From an uncultured Pelagibacteraceae bacterium (GTDB taxonomy: Bacteria; Pseudomonadota; Alphaproteobacteria; Pelagibacterales; Pelagibacteraceae): a stretch of 40,900 nt of DNA. The stretch covers positions 1 to 40,900 of the forward strand of contig CACKXF010000009.1 of NCBI GenBank assembly GCA_902604065.1, read 5' to 3'. Shown in pieces: positions 15,223-24,308 of the stretch. The position numbers and the translations under genes were made by a program. Within the stretch, counting starts at the first letter, position 1; every line of letters starts with the position of its first letter. The notes beneath the pieces were generated by a model that was not told the DNA's origin, made no database searches, and saw nothing but the letters and a program-made list of their open reading frames with translations.

Positions 15223-16005
15223 TTAATTCTTTAATATCTTTAATAATTTATAATGCAATTTTTTATTTGAAGTTGCTAATATATTTCCACCTTTTTCTGC
15301 ATTTTTGTTATTCCAAGTTGTAATTAAACCACCCGCATTTTGCACTATTGGAACAATCGGAGCAACGTCATAAATCTTCAAATCAGACTCGATTACTGCG
15401 TCTATTTTACCTTCTGCTAACAAGCAATAGCTAAAGGCATCCAAAGTGATTCTACTTATATTGTTACTAAATTTAATTAATTTTTTATAATGTTTTTGAT
15501 TTTTATTTTTTTTATGAAAATTACAGAATATTTTTGAATTTTTTAAATTATTTGTGGCACCTATTTTTAATTTAATTTTTCTTTTCTTTTCAAGACTATA
15601 TGAGGTATCATTATAACTAATATAAGTTTTTTTTAATTCAGGAAAATTAGCCATCCCAACTAGAGATTTTTTTTTATACATTAGGCCAACTAAATTTGAC
15701 CAAGTTGGAAGTCCTGCAACAAAAGCCTTCGTTCCATCTATTGGATCAATTATCCAGCAATTATTATTTTTGCCTTTTTTTTCTTTAAATTCCTCTCCTA
15801 TTATACCATCAAGAGGGAATAATTTGATAATATTTGTTCTTATCATCTTTTCGAAATTTTTATCAAAATTAGTCACCGGATTAAATAATTTTTTTCTTTT
15901 TGATTTATTATTAATAATTAATTTTTTATTATAATTTAGTCTATAAAACTTGTTAAGTTTTGAGGACAATTTGTATAAAAATTTAATAACTTTATTGTGG
16001 TCCAT
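15223..16005 (-). CDS. Inositol-monophosphatase family phosphatase, HisN-like
   Basis: This 260-residue Mg-dependent sugar-phosphate phosphatase starts at MDHNKVIKF. An upstream ATG at 16053 would overlap the start of the divergent HPP gene and adds a non-family segment. Metal-binding motifs are visible: GIIGEEF (Glu), IIDPIDGTKAF (Asp-x-x-Asp-Gly-Thr) and YDVAPIVPIVQNAGG (third Asp, with Tyr in place of the usual Trp). The subgroup resembles alphaproteobacterial histidinol-phosphate phosphatase (HisN), which would complement the hisI gene in this window, but inositol-1-phosphatase or CysQ-like activity is not excluded. Lysine and asparagine content is very high. Confidence 0.82.
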   Translation of the reverse strand: MDHNKVIKFLYKLSSKLNKFYRLNYNKKLIINNKSKRKKLFNPVTNFDKNFEKMIRTNIIKLFPLDGIIGEEFKEKKGKNNNCWIIDPIDGTKAFVAGLPTWSNLVGLMYKKKSLVGMANFPELKKTYISYNDTSYSLEKKRKIKLKIGATNNLKNSKIFCNFHKKNKNQKHYKKLIKFSNNISRITLDAFSYCLLAEGKIDAVIESDLKIYDVAPIVPIVQNAGGLITTWNNKNAEKGGNILATSNKKLHYKLLKILKN

Positions 16006-16039
16006 ATAAGTATATAACTTAAATAATAGATTTTTAAAT

Positions 16040-16510
16040 ATGAAAATTGACAAGAAGTATATCCCGATTGTTTTAGGAATATCAGCAGCGCTAATTATAG
16101 GCGTCTTAGCCTTTTTAAGTCTTGAGACTTCTCTAGGATATTGGCTAATATTCTCATTTGGTGCTACGACTTTTAGTGTTTTAGTATTTTATAAAGCTGA
16201 TATGGCCCAACCTAAAAATGTTTTTTTTGGTCATCTCATATCTATAATAATAGGTATCTTATTTAATGAAATTTTTGGCATGTCCTTTATTACTTTAGGC
16301 TTAGCAGTTGGATTTGCTTTAGCGCTAATGATGTATTTCAAAGTTGAACACCCTCCAGCAGCTGCAAATCCTTTAATAGCTCTCTTGTCAGATGTATCAT
16401 TTGAATTTATTTTTTTACCAGTAGCTAGTGGAACAGTGGTTATAATTATTTTGTCTATTTTGATTAATAGATATTTATTAAAAAGGAATTACCCTACAGG
16501 ATTTCATTAA
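16040..16510 (+). CDS. HPP-family membrane protein
   Basis: This 156-residue protein has four hydrophobic segments and the family's name-giving motif HPPAAANPLIAL (about residues 109-120), preceded by FGATTFSVLVFYKADMAQPKN. HPP proteins of cyanobacteria and plastids have been linked to nitrite transport; for this homolog the substrate is unknown. It starts 34 bp from the divergent IMPase gene, and its stop codon overlaps the tspO stop within TTAA. Confidence 0.82.
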   Translation: MKIDKKYIPIVLGISAALIIGVLAFLSLETSLGYWLIFSFGATTFSVLVFYKADMAQPKNVFFGHLISIIIGILFNEIFGMSFITLGLAVGFALALMMYFKVEHPPAAANPLIALLSDVSFEFIFLPVASGTVVIIILSILINRYLLKRNYPTGFH

Positions 16511-16968
16511 TTGTAAATAAAAATATAGCTATTAAGAATTAGAGCATAAGAGCTCCATAAAAAATAAGGTATCATTAAATAATAGCTAATTTTATCTTTC
16601 TTAAAGTACTCTTTTAAAAGAAAGACAATGAAGCCTAAAATAATAATCAGATTTATTAACGCTAAGCCCACTTGGTGAAATCCAAAAAAAACAACACTCC
16701 ATGTTCCATTAAAAAAAAGGTGAATGAAATAAATCTTAATAATTTTTTTATCTCTTGTATTATGCCAAATTTTCCAAATAGCTGCTGACATCAAGATATA
16801 TAAGATTGTCCAAACAGGTCCAAAGACCCATGCTGGAGGATTAAAAGGTGCTAGTATTAATTTTGAGTACCAAGGCTCTTTAAAAACTGAGGTAGTATAA
16901 CCCCCAATTGCAGAGGCTAAAAAAGTAATGGTTAATATTATAAATAGTGATAAATATTTATTATTCAT
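16507..16968 (-). CDS. tspO: TspO/MBR tryptophan-rich sensory protein
   Basis: This 153-residue inner-membrane protein of the TspO/peripheral benzodiazepine receptor family has five membrane helices and binds porphyrins. Signatures are WYSKLILAPFNPPAWVFGPV (about residues 33-52), WTILYILM, the FNGTWSVVFFG helix and the C-terminal PYFLWSSYALILN. In purple bacteria TspO tunes pigment and stress gene expression and may handle photosensitising porphyrins. That fits its place in a light/redox gene region. Its start is 20 bp from the divergent SDR gene; it converges on HPP. Confidence 0.92.
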   Translation of the reverse strand: MNNKYLSLFIILTITFLASAIGGYTTSVFKEPWYSKLILAPFNPPAWVFGPVWTILYILMSAAIWKIWHNTRDKKIIKIYFIHLFFNGTWSVVFFGFHQVGLALINLIIILGFIVFLLKEYFKKDKISYYLMIPYFLWSSYALILNSYIFIYN

Positions 16969-16988
16969 AATTGAAATATAAACTTTAT

Positions 16989-17741
16989 ATGTCGGAAAAA
17001 CAAAAAAAAATTTGGATTACTGGTGCAAGTAGTGGAATAGGAAAAGCTGTAGCTGAAAAATTTGCAAAAGAGGGTTGGAAAGTTGCTGTATCAGCTAGAA
17101 GAAAAGAGTTGCTTGATATAATGGCAAAAGACTCAAATATATTTTCTTTTCCTCTCGATGTAACTCAAAAAGATCAAATAGCCATAGTTTTTAAAAATAT
17201 AGTAAAAGATTTTGGCGACTTGGATATTTGTTTATTCTCAAGCGGGACATACGACCCAAAAACCGAGCAAAAAATTGATCCAGAAAAAATAAAGAATGTA
17301 ATTAATGTCAATTTTTTTGGAGTTGTAGACTGTGTAAAAACAGTAGAAGACTATTTTAAAAGTAAAAAAAATGGACAGATTTCAATCGTTTCTTCTATAG
17401 CAAGTTACAGAGGGTTGCCTAATTCAAGTGGTTATGGACCATCAAAAGCAGCTTTAACAAATTTTACTGAAAGTATTTATTTTGATTTTAAAAAACATAA
17501 TATTAAAATTTCATTAATCTCTCCTGGATTTATTCAAACACCTCTGACAGACAAAAATGATTTTTCTATGCCATTTTTAAGATCTCCAGAATTTGCAGCG
17601 CAAAAAATTTACAAAGGACTTGTGAATTCAAATGCATTTGAGATACATTTTCCTAAACAACTTACTTTGATATTGAAGTTCTTAAGAATTTTACCTTATA
17701 GAATTTATTTGTTTTTAGTTGATAAACTGGTCAAGCGTTAA
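16989..17741 (+). CDS. Short-chain dehydrogenase/reductase (classical, YxxxK intact)
   Basis: This 250-residue classical SDR is chosen from ATG at 16989 (MSEKQKKIWITGASSGIG); a TTG six codons upstream is less likely. The cofactor motif GASSGIG, NVNFFG, the active-site Ser in SIVSSIASYRG and the catalytic YGPSK (Tyr and Lys) are intact, followed by SPGFIQTPLT. The C-terminal 60 residues are basic and hydrophobic (LTLILKFLRILPYRIYLFL), suggesting membrane association. The substrate is unknown; many similar SDRs cluster with the DUF1365/CFA-like genes found here and may act on modified lipids. Its stop overlaps that of the convergent DUF3833 gene (TTAA). Confidence 0.88.
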   Translation: MSEKQKKIWITGASSGIGKAVAEKFAKEGWKVAVSARRKELLDIMAKDSNIFSFPLDVTQKDQIAIVFKNIVKDFGDLDICLFSSGTYDPKTEQKIDPEKIKNVINVNFFGVVDCVKTVEDYFKSKKNGQISIVSSIASYRGLPNSSGYGPSKAALTNFTESIYFDFKKHNIKISLISPGFIQTPLTDKNDFSMPFLRSPEFAAQKIYKGLVNSNAFEIHFPKQLTLILKFLRILPYRIYLFLVDKLVKR

Positions 17742-18262
17742 TCTTTAATAAACATTACAGTAAGCTCAGCGACTTTTATTCCAAATTTTGTCATAGTAGC
17801 TCTATTGATAGCTACTCTTTCGTCTTGCATAAAAATCCAATCATCAAAGGTGATTTTGATATTTTTACCTTTTACCGGGACCAGTAAAACATATTCAAAT
17901 TTAAATGCTGGTCCGTATGAATAACCTATGGCTTTACCTACTACATCTGATGCAGTACCCTCATAATTATGCTCGTCAATTTTTTTTATTGTCCATTTTC
18001 GGGTTTGTTTTTCACCATCATTCCAATTAAATAATTCATCTAATATTAGAGTGTTACCATCCCATTTTCCATTTAAATCAGCTTTAAATTGTCTTGTAAC
18101 TTTACCTGATCTATTTTGTAAAACACCCCAAGCTTTAACATTTCCCTGTAAATAATCTTCAATAATTAATCTTGGTTTTTGATTTTTAAAATCCGTTGGT
18201 TTCATATCTTTTGCACACCCTGCTAAAAAAATTGTAAATATTATTATAAATATTGTTTTCAT
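17738..18262 (-). CDS. DUF3833 family lipoprotein
   Basis: This 174-residue protein has a lipoprotein signal peptide with lipobox LAGC (Cys16), so it should be membrane-anchored in the periplasm. The body matches DUF3833: PRLIIEDYLQGNVKAWGV, then LDELFNWNDGEKQTRKW, and a YVLLVPVKGKNI...FDDWIFMQD segment. It resembles a lipocalin-like beta structure that could carry or shield a lipid; function is unproven. It lies 3 bp after the CFA-like methyltransferase and is the last gene of the leftward set that may begin at gcvT. Confidence 0.87.
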   Translation of the reverse strand: MKTIFIIIFTIFLAGCAKDMKPTDFKNQKPRLIIEDYLQGNVKAWGVLQNRSGKVTRQFKADLNGKWDGNTLILDELFNWNDGEKQTRKWTIKKIDEHNYEGTASDVVGKAIGYSYGPAFKFEYVLLVPVKGKNIKITFDDWIFMQDERVAINRATMTKFGIKVAELTVMFIKD

Positions 18263-18265
18263 AGT

Positions 18266-19447
18266 TTACTTATTAGACATTGAAAATTGTATCAAGTCTA
18301 TATTTTTAGACTTAAAGCCTGCCTCACAATATGATAGGTAAAATTCCCAAATTTTTCTAAAAGTATTGTCAAACCCTAAGGGTAAAATATTCTTCCAGGA
18401 GTCATAAAAGTTTTTTCGCCATATTGATAATGTTCTGGCGTAGTGTTCTGAATAGGAATTAACCCTTTCCAGATGAAGATTGTTTTTTTTGGTTAAATCT
18501 TTAATGGAATTTAAAGAAGGTAGAAACCCACCTGGAAAAATATATTTTTGTATAAAATCCTCATTCATCCTATATCTGTCAAATAAATCATCTTTAATTG
18601 TAATGCCTTGTATAGCTGCTAAACCGCCTTCGTTCAAAGATTTTTTAATAGTTTGAAAGTATTGATTAAGATATTTTTCTCCAACAGCTTCTATCATTTC
18701 AATAGAGGCAACCTTATCGTATTTATTTTTGATGTCTCTGTAATCAAGAAACTTAACGTTAACTTTATTATTTAAACCTGAAAGAAAAATTCTTTTTTTT
18801 GCATATTCAAATTGTTTTTTTGAAATAGTAATGCAATCGACTGAGACATCATATTTTTTTGCAACAAATTCGGAGAAGCCTCCCCATCCACATCCTATTT
18901 CCAATACTTTGTCTCCGTTCTTTAAATTAAGCAGGTCTATTAATTTTTTATATTTGTTTTTTTGCGCAGTTTCTAAATCGTCATTTTTATTTTCATATAT
19001 CGCGCTAGAATAAGTAAGTGATTTATCAAGCCATTTTGCAAAGAATTCATTTCCTAAATCATAGTGCTTTGAAATATATTTTAGACTTTTTGATCTTGTA
19101 TTGGGCATAAATATTTTTTTTAATAAATTTTTAACTATTTGTAATTTTGCACTCCCTGAAAAGGTATATATCAGTTGAATATTTCTTGCTGTTATTTCTA
19201 TTAATTTTGTTAGGTCACTTGTTTCAAATTCTTTGTTAACGTAGGCTTCTCCAAGAGCTGAGCTACCGCCTAATATAATGTTCAAGTAAAATTTATTATT
19301 TTTTATTTTTATGTCTGCATTAAGAAGACTATTATTACTGCCAAAATTAAATTCTTCACCATTGTAATTAGATAATTTTAACTGCCCGTTTTTCAATTTC
19401 TTTAATTTGTTAAGTACAAATTTTTCAGCAATTCTATATATGCTCAT
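18266..19447 (-). CDS. Cyclopropane-fatty-acid-synthase-like SAM methyltransferase
   Basis: This 393-residue SAM-dependent lipid methyltransferase of the CFA synthase family acts on unsaturated acyl chains in membrane phospholipids. An N-terminal lipid-binding domain (1-110) precedes the methyltransferase core: HYDLGNEFF (128-136), VLEIGCGWGG (181-190), IEMIEAVGEKY (249-259), YIFPGGFLPS (302-311). Compared with E. coli Cfa as I recall it, the bicarbonate-ligand positions read Ser148 (for Cys139), Glu253 (Glu239 kept), Gln280 (for His266) and Tyr336 (Tyr317 kept). The changed residues and the DUF1365/FAD-oxidoreductase context suggest a relative that makes a methylated or furan-precursor lipid rather than a plain cyclopropane. 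Confidence 0.85.
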   Translation of the reverse strand: MSIYRIAEKFVLNKLKKLKNGQLKLSNYNGEEFNFGSNNSLLNADIKIKNNKFYLNIILGGSSALGEAYVNKEFETSDLTKLIEITARNIQLIYTFSGSAKLQIVKNLLKKIFMPNTRSKSLKYISKHYDLGNEFFAKWLDKSLTYSSAIYENKNDDLETAQKNKYKKLIDLLNLKNGDKVLEIGCGWGGFSEFVAKKYDVSVDCITISKKQFEYAKKRIFLSGLNNKVNVKFLDYRDIKNKYDKVASIEMIEAVGEKYLNQYFQTIKKSLNEGGLAAIQGITIKDDLFDRYRMNEDFIQKYIFPGGFLPSLNSIKDLTKKNNLHLERVNSYSEHYARTLSIWRKNFYDSWKNILPLGFDNTFRKIWEFYLSYCEAGFKSKNIDLIQFSMSNK

Positions 19448-20202
19448 TATTCCTCATAACTAAAATTATTTTTTATTTTATTGTCTCTAGATCTATATTT
19501 TGCCCCTTTTTTCCATAATCGTAAAGCTTCATAATGTATCGCTCCAATTATTTTTAAAGTCATTAATGGATAAAAAACAAAATTTATTAACAATTGTTTC
19601 ATATTAAACTCTTTTTTCACTCCTTTTTGCACAGCTGTTAATACGATTCCATCTTTATCGCTCTGTTTAATTAATACTGATAAATTTTCGTCAGGGTTTA
19701 AAAGTTCAAATTTATATTGTGTCTCCATATCCATAAATGGAGATACGTAAAATTTTTTTTTGCATGATTGAGATATTATATTATCTGATTTTACCTTAAA
19801 AATGTAAGTATGTTGTTCATTAAAAGTATTTTTGACTTCGTACATAACTGCTCTAAGATTTGTATTTTCATAACAATAAAAAATACTAAGTGGATTAAAT
19901 ACGTATCCAAATATTCTTGGATAACATAAAAGTTTAATATTATTTACATCTTTGTTTATATCAAATTTTTTGAGCTTATTTAAAACCCAATTTTTAAGAC
20001 ATAATCCATCTCTATCTCCATGGTCTTTATTAAAAAAACTAAAAATATTAAATCTATTGAATGAAAAGATGAAATTATTTTTTGAGAGATTTTCTATCTC
20101 ATCTAAATCAATAAATAATGAAAAAGTATTATATTTTAAAGAATGTTTAATCGGTTTGAATCTGGTGTGACTAACATAACCATTATAAATGCAAGAGTTC
20201 AT
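19447..20202 (-). CDS. DUF1365 family protein
   Basis: This 251-residue protein belongs to DUF1365, usually encoded between an FAD-dependent amine-oxidase-like protein and a CFA-synthase-like methyltransferase, exactly as here. Recognisable motifs are YNGYVSHTRFKPIKHSL at the N-terminus, DHGDRDG (about residues 75-81), LLCYPRIFGYVFNPLSIFYC (about 107-126), NTFNEQHTY and FYVSPFMDM. A conserved basic C-terminus follows a hydrophobic segment. Its biochemical function is unknown; a role in modifying or binding acyl chains for the neighbouring enzymes is inferred. It overlaps the oxidoreductase by 4 bp and the methyltransferase by 1 bp. Confidence 0.9.
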   Translation of the reverse strand: MNSCIYNGYVSHTRFKPIKHSLKYNTFSLFIDLDEIENLSKNNFIFSFNRFNIFSFFNKDHGDRDGLCLKNWVLNKLKKFDINKDVNNIKLLCYPRIFGYVFNPLSIFYCYENTNLRAVMYEVKNTFNEQHTYIFKVKSDNIISQSCKKKFYVSPFMDMETQYKFELLNPDENLSVLIKQSDKDGIVLTAVQKGVKKEFNMKQLLINFVFYPLMTLKIIGAIHYEALRLWKKGAKYRSRDNKIKNNFSYEE

Positions 20203-21437
20203 TTTACATTAAATCTTTTAATTAATTCTAATGAAGATTTCAAACCATCTTCATGAAATCCATAACCAAAATAACTTCCACAAAACCATGTGTTCTGTTT
20301 TCCTTGAAGTTCTTTAAGTTTTTTTTGTAATTTAAATGCTTTAAGATCAAAATTAGGGTGAGTAAATTTAATCTTTTTTATTATTTTTTTGGGATTTATT
20401 TCTTTAATCGGGTTAAGCGTTAAAAAATAATTTGTATCGGCATTTAAATTTTGAAGTTTATTCAACCAATATGTTACACATGTTTTAGATGTATCTTTGT
20501 TTGAGATTGCATTCCAGCTAGACCAGGCATTTATTCTTTTTGGCATCAAATTTTGATCCGAATGCAAATAAGCATTATTTTCTAAATATTTAAAGTTTTT
20601 TAAAATCTCTGACTCGTAGGGAGACTTTTCTATTAATTTTAATGCTTGGTCTGCATGACAAGCAAGCACAACATGATCATATTCTAAATATTCTTCCCCA
20701 GGACCAACCAATACTCTGATATTGTTATTCTTTCTTACGATTTTTTTTACTTCGTAATTTTTATAAACTTCTCCACTAATATTTTTTAAAACTTTATTAA
20801 CATAAGTTTTACTTCTATTTTTTACCGTAAACCACTGAGGTCGATTTTTAAGTTTAAATAAACCGTGATTAGAAAAAAATTCTACAAATAATTTAAATGG
20901 CATATTTTTAGCTTCACCATAAGGCATTGACCATATTGATGCTACCATTGGAATTATATGATAATTTACAAAATAATTTGATAATTTTTTTTTTGAAAGG
21001 TATTCACCTAATGTCATGTTTTCTGTCTCTATATTAATTTCAAATGGAACTTTTTTATAAAAATTTATTATCTCGAAAATCATTTTTATAAAATTTAAAT
21101 TAAAAAGATTTTTTTTGTTTGAGAAAATACCTTTTAAACCACTTCCGCTATATTCTACCTCTGTATCATTTACACTTACAGCAAAAGACATATTACTTTT
21201 TTCATATTCTACATCTATTTCATGAAAAAATTTTATTAGATTGGGATAGGTTAATTCGTTAAAAACTATAAAACCAACATCAACAGCTAAACTTTTTTTA
21301 TCATTTTTAATTTCTACAGTATGAGAATGTCCTCCAAAATGATCTTCTTTTTCATAAAGATCAACGTGATATTTTTTTGATAAATAATATGCGGCGGATA
21401 AACCAGAAATACCTGAGCCGATTACAGCTATTTTCAT
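20199..21437 (-). CDS. FAD-dependent oxidoreductase, amine-oxidase-like (COG2907 type)
   Basis: This 412-residue flavoprotein has an N-terminal dinucleotide-binding motif GSGISGLSAAYYL (residues 7-19) and the GGHSHTVEI continuation typical of COG2907. It also has HVVLACHADQALKLI (about residues 255-269) and a C-terminal FAD motif FCGSYFGYGFHEDGLKSS. In related clusters this protein is thought to oxidise or desaturate lipids alongside the CFA-like methyltransferase; that is inference. It begins only 3 bp after the gcvP stop codon without a recognisable ribosome-binding site or terminator in between, implying read-through from the gcv operon. Confidence 0.9.
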   Translation of the reverse strand: MKIAVIGSGISGLSAAYYLSKKYHVDLYEKEDHFGGHSHTVEIKNDKKSLAVDVGFIVFNELTYPNLIKFFHEIDVEYEKSNMSFAVSVNDTEVEYSGSGLKGIFSNKKNLFNLNFIKMIFEIINFYKKVPFEINIETENMTLGEYLSKKKLSNYFVNYHIIPMVASIWSMPYGEAKNMPFKLFVEFFSNHGLFKLKNRPQWFTVKNRSKTYVNKVLKNISGEVYKNYEVKKIVRKNNNIRVLVGPGEEYLEYDHVVLACHADQALKLIEKSPYESEILKNFKYLENNAYLHSDQNLMPKRINAWSSWNAISNKDTSKTCVTYWLNKLQNLNADTNYFLTLNPIKEINPKKIIKKIKFTHPNFDLKAFKLQKKLKELQGKQNTWFCGSYFGYGFHEDGLKSSLELIKRFNVK

Positions 21438-21440
21438 TAT

Positions 21441-24308
21441 TTATGCAGCTTCATCTTTATATTCATCCATAGATGGACAAGAACATACAAGATTTCTATC
21501 TCCATAAACATTATCAACTCTAGCAACAGGGGCCCAATATTTATAGTCTTTTAAATATTTTTTAGGAAATGCGGCTTGTTGTCGTGTATAAGAATGCTTC
21601 CAATCATCAGCAGAAAGCTCAGTATAAGTATGTGGAGCATTTTTAAGGGGATTATCTTCCTTATTAAATTTGCCATTATCAACATTGTCAATTTCATTTT
21701 TAATACTTAACATTGCATCACAAAATTTATTAATTTCTTCAAGATTTTCACTTTCTGTTGGCTCAATCATAATTGTTCCAGCAACTGGCCAGGACATCGT
21801 AGGTGCATGAAAACCATAATCAATTAATCTTTTAGCTATATCTTCTTCGGATATTCCCGTCTTTTCCTTAATTGGTCTTATATCGATTATACACTCGTGA
21901 GCAACATTTCCATTTTTCCCTGTATATAAAACTTTATATTTTTCAGATAATTTTTTTGCGATATAATTTGCATTTAGTATTGAAACTTCCGACGCTAATT
22001 TTAAGCCTTCTGCTCCCATCATTTTAATATACATCCAAGAGATTGCTAAAATACTTGCACTTCCCCAAGGTGCAGCAGATACTGCTCCCATACCTTTGTG
22101 GGAATTTTTACCCTTTAAGTGATGATGCGTTGGTAGAAAATCTTTAAGATGTTTCGCGCAAGCTATTGGCCCCATTCCTGGGCCACCTCCCCCATGAGGT
22201 ATACAAAAAGTCTTATGTAAATTTATGTGACAAACATCTGGACCGAATTCACCAGGTTTTGCAATTCCTACCAAAGCATTTAAATTAGCCCCATCCATAT
22301 AAACTTGACCACCCTCTTTATGAATTATTTCACATATTTCTTTTATTTTTTCTTCAAATACACCATGAGTTGATGGATATGTAACCATAAGCGCAGCAAG
22401 ATTTTTTTGATGTTTTTGGGCCTTATCTTTTAAATCTTTTAAATCAATATTTCCACTTTCATCACAATTTACAACAACTACCTTCATACCTGACATTTGA
22501 GCGCTTGCTGGATTGGTGCCATGAGCAGAGTTTGGGATCAAACATACGTCTCTGTGGCCTTCATTGTTATTTTTGTGATAGCTCCTGATAGTCATAAGTC
22601 CGGCATATTCCCCTTGCGCTCCTGAATTTGGTTGTAGAGATACAGCATCAAAACCTGTTATCTCTTTTAGATCATCAATTAAATCTTTGAATATTATTTG
22701 GTATCCTTTCATTTGATCGTATGGAACAAAAGGATGTGGTAAAGATAGTTCTTGCCAAGAAATAGGTATCATTTCAGCTGTAGCATTCAACTTCATCGTG
22801 CAAGATCCTAAGGCAATCATAGATCTATTAAGAGCTATATCACTATCTTCAAGTCTTTTAAGATATCTTACCATTTCTGTTTCTGAGTGGTATTTGTTAA
22901 AAACTGGATGTGTTAAATATTGGGATGACCTTGTTAAATTTTTTGGAATATTATTTAAATTTACGTTAACAGATTTGTCTATTTTTTTTTCTACTCCAAA
23001 AACATTTAATAATAAATTTACATGTTCTATTCTTTTTGCCTCATCAAAAGCAACTGACAATGTATTTTCGTCAACTTTTCTCAAATTGATTTTTTCTGAT
23101 AATGCTTTTTTGAAAATATCATTTGTTTTTTCATTTGTTTTAATAGTAACAGTATCAAAAAAATTTTGTGAATATAGTTTATATCCTGCTAATGAAATAC
23201 TATCTGCAAAAGCTTTTGCTAGTTTTGTAGTTCTATTTGCGATTTCAAGCACACCATCAGGTCCATGATAAATAGTATAAGCAGCAGAGACAATTGCGAG
23301 AAGAGCTTGGGCTGTACAAATATTACTCGTAGCTTTATCTCTTCTTATGTGTTGCTCTCTTGTTTGTAAAGAAAGTCGGTAAGCCTTTTTTCCATATCTA
23401 TCTACTGATACACCAATAATTCTTCCTGGCATTGATCTTTTGTATTCTTCTTTAGTTGCAAAAAAAGCTGCATGAGGGCCACCGTAACCCATTGGCACTC
23501 CAAATCTTTGTGCTGAACCTACAGCAACATCAGCTCCTAGCTCCGCTGGTGTTTTTAATTTAGTTAAAGCTAGTAAGTCACAAATTAAAATAGCTTTTCC
23601 TTTTTTTTTGTGAATTAAACTGATTGCTTCACTAGGATCATCAATATCTCCAAAGGTATCTGGGTAAGCAAGCACTCCACAAATTAAATCTCCATCTATA
23701 TTCTTTAAAAAATCTTTTGTGTTCCCAATTAAAAGCTCTAATCCAAATGGTTCAGTCCTAGTTTTTATCAGGTCTAAAGTTTGTGGATTACAGTTTTCTG
23801 AAATAAAAATTTTTTTTGAATTAATCTTATTTACTCTTTGTGCCATTCCAACTGCCTCAGCTGCAGCGGTAGATTCATCTAATAAAGAAGCATTAGCTAT
23901 ATCCATTCCAGTGAAATCAATGATCATTTGCTGAAAGTTTAAAAGCATTTCTAATCTTCCTTGGGCAACTTCAGGTTGGTAAGGAGTATAGGAAGTATAC
24001 CAACCTGGATTTTCTAAGATATTTCTTATAATTACGTTTGGAGTTATACAATTATAATAACCCATTCCAATAAAATTTCTAAAAGTTTCATTTTTTTTTG
24101 ATATTAATTTTAGTTTTTTAAGAGCGTCACTCTCAGACATAGATTGATTAATTTTAAGTTTTTCTTTAAGAAGAATATTATTGGGAACAGTATCAATCAT
24201 TAACTGTTCAATGGACTTACTACCTATATAATTTAATATTTTTTTCTGGTCTTGTTCAGAAGGACCGATATGTCTTTTAATAAATTCTTTTGATGTATCG
24301 TCGATCAT
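21441..24308 (-). CDS. gcvP: Glycine dehydrogenase (decarboxylating), P protein
   Basis: This 955-residue full-length PLP enzyme decarboxylates glycine and passes the aminomethyl group to the lipoyl arm of GcvH. Both halves of the single-chain P protein are present: RHIGPSEQDQ and YTPYQPEVAQGRLEML in the first, and MIALGSCTMKLNA, LQPNSGAQGEYAGL and NLHKTFCIPHGGGG in the second. The PLP-binding lysine is in that last motif, near residue 697. The C-terminus includes YWAPVARVDNVYGDRNLVC. Its ATG directly follows the gcvH stop (TAAATG). Length is normal for the family. It is followed after 3 bp by the FAD oxidoreductase gene. Confidence 0.98.
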   Translation of the reverse strand: MIDDTSKEFIKRHIGPSEQDQKKILNYIGSKSIEQLMIDTVPNNILLKEKLKINQSMSESDALKKLKLISKKNETFRNFIGMGYYNCITPNVIIRNILENPGWYTSYTPYQPEVAQGRLEMLLNFQQMIIDFTGMDIANASLLDESTAAAEAVGMAQRVNKINSKKIFISENCNPQTLDLIKTRTEPFGLELLIGNTKDFLKNIDGDLICGVLAYPDTFGDIDDPSEAISLIHKKKGKAILICDLLALTKLKTPAELGADVAVGSAQRFGVPMGYGGPHAAFFATKEEYKRSMPGRIIGVSVDRYGKKAYRLSLQTREQHIRRDKATSNICTAQALLAIVSAAYTIYHGPDGVLEIANRTTKLAKAFADSISLAGYKLYSQNFFDTVTIKTNEKTNDIFKKALSEKINLRKVDENTLSVAFDEAKRIEHVNLLLNVFGVEKKIDKSVNVNLNNIPKNLTRSSQYLTHPVFNKYHSETEMVRYLKRLEDSDIALNRSMIALGSCTMKLNATAEMIPISWQELSLPHPFVPYDQMKGYQIIFKDLIDDLKEITGFDAVSLQPNSGAQGEYAGLMTIRSYHKNNNEGHRDVCLIPNSAHGTNPASAQMSGMKVVVVNCDESGNIDLKDLKDKAQKHQKNLAALMVTYPSTHGVFEEKIKEICEIIHKEGGQVYMDGANLNALVGIAKPGEFGPDVCHINLHKTFCIPHGGGGPGMGPIACAKHLKDFLPTHHHLKGKNSHKGMGAVSAAPWGSASILAISWMYIKMMGAEGLKLASEVSILNANYIAKKLSEKYKVLYTGKNGNVAHECIIDIRPIKEKTGISEEDIAKRLIDYGFHAPTMSWPVAGTIMIEPTESENLEEINKFCDAMLSIKNEIDNVDNGKFNKEDNPLKNAPHTYTELSADDWKHSYTRQQAAFPKKYLKDYKYWAPVARVDNVYGDRNLVCSCPSMDEYKDEAA

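Noticed and set aside
22798-23268. 156-codon open frame antisense to gcvP
   Set aside because: It is a shadow of the conserved gcvP sequence; no ribosome-binding site or family resemblance.
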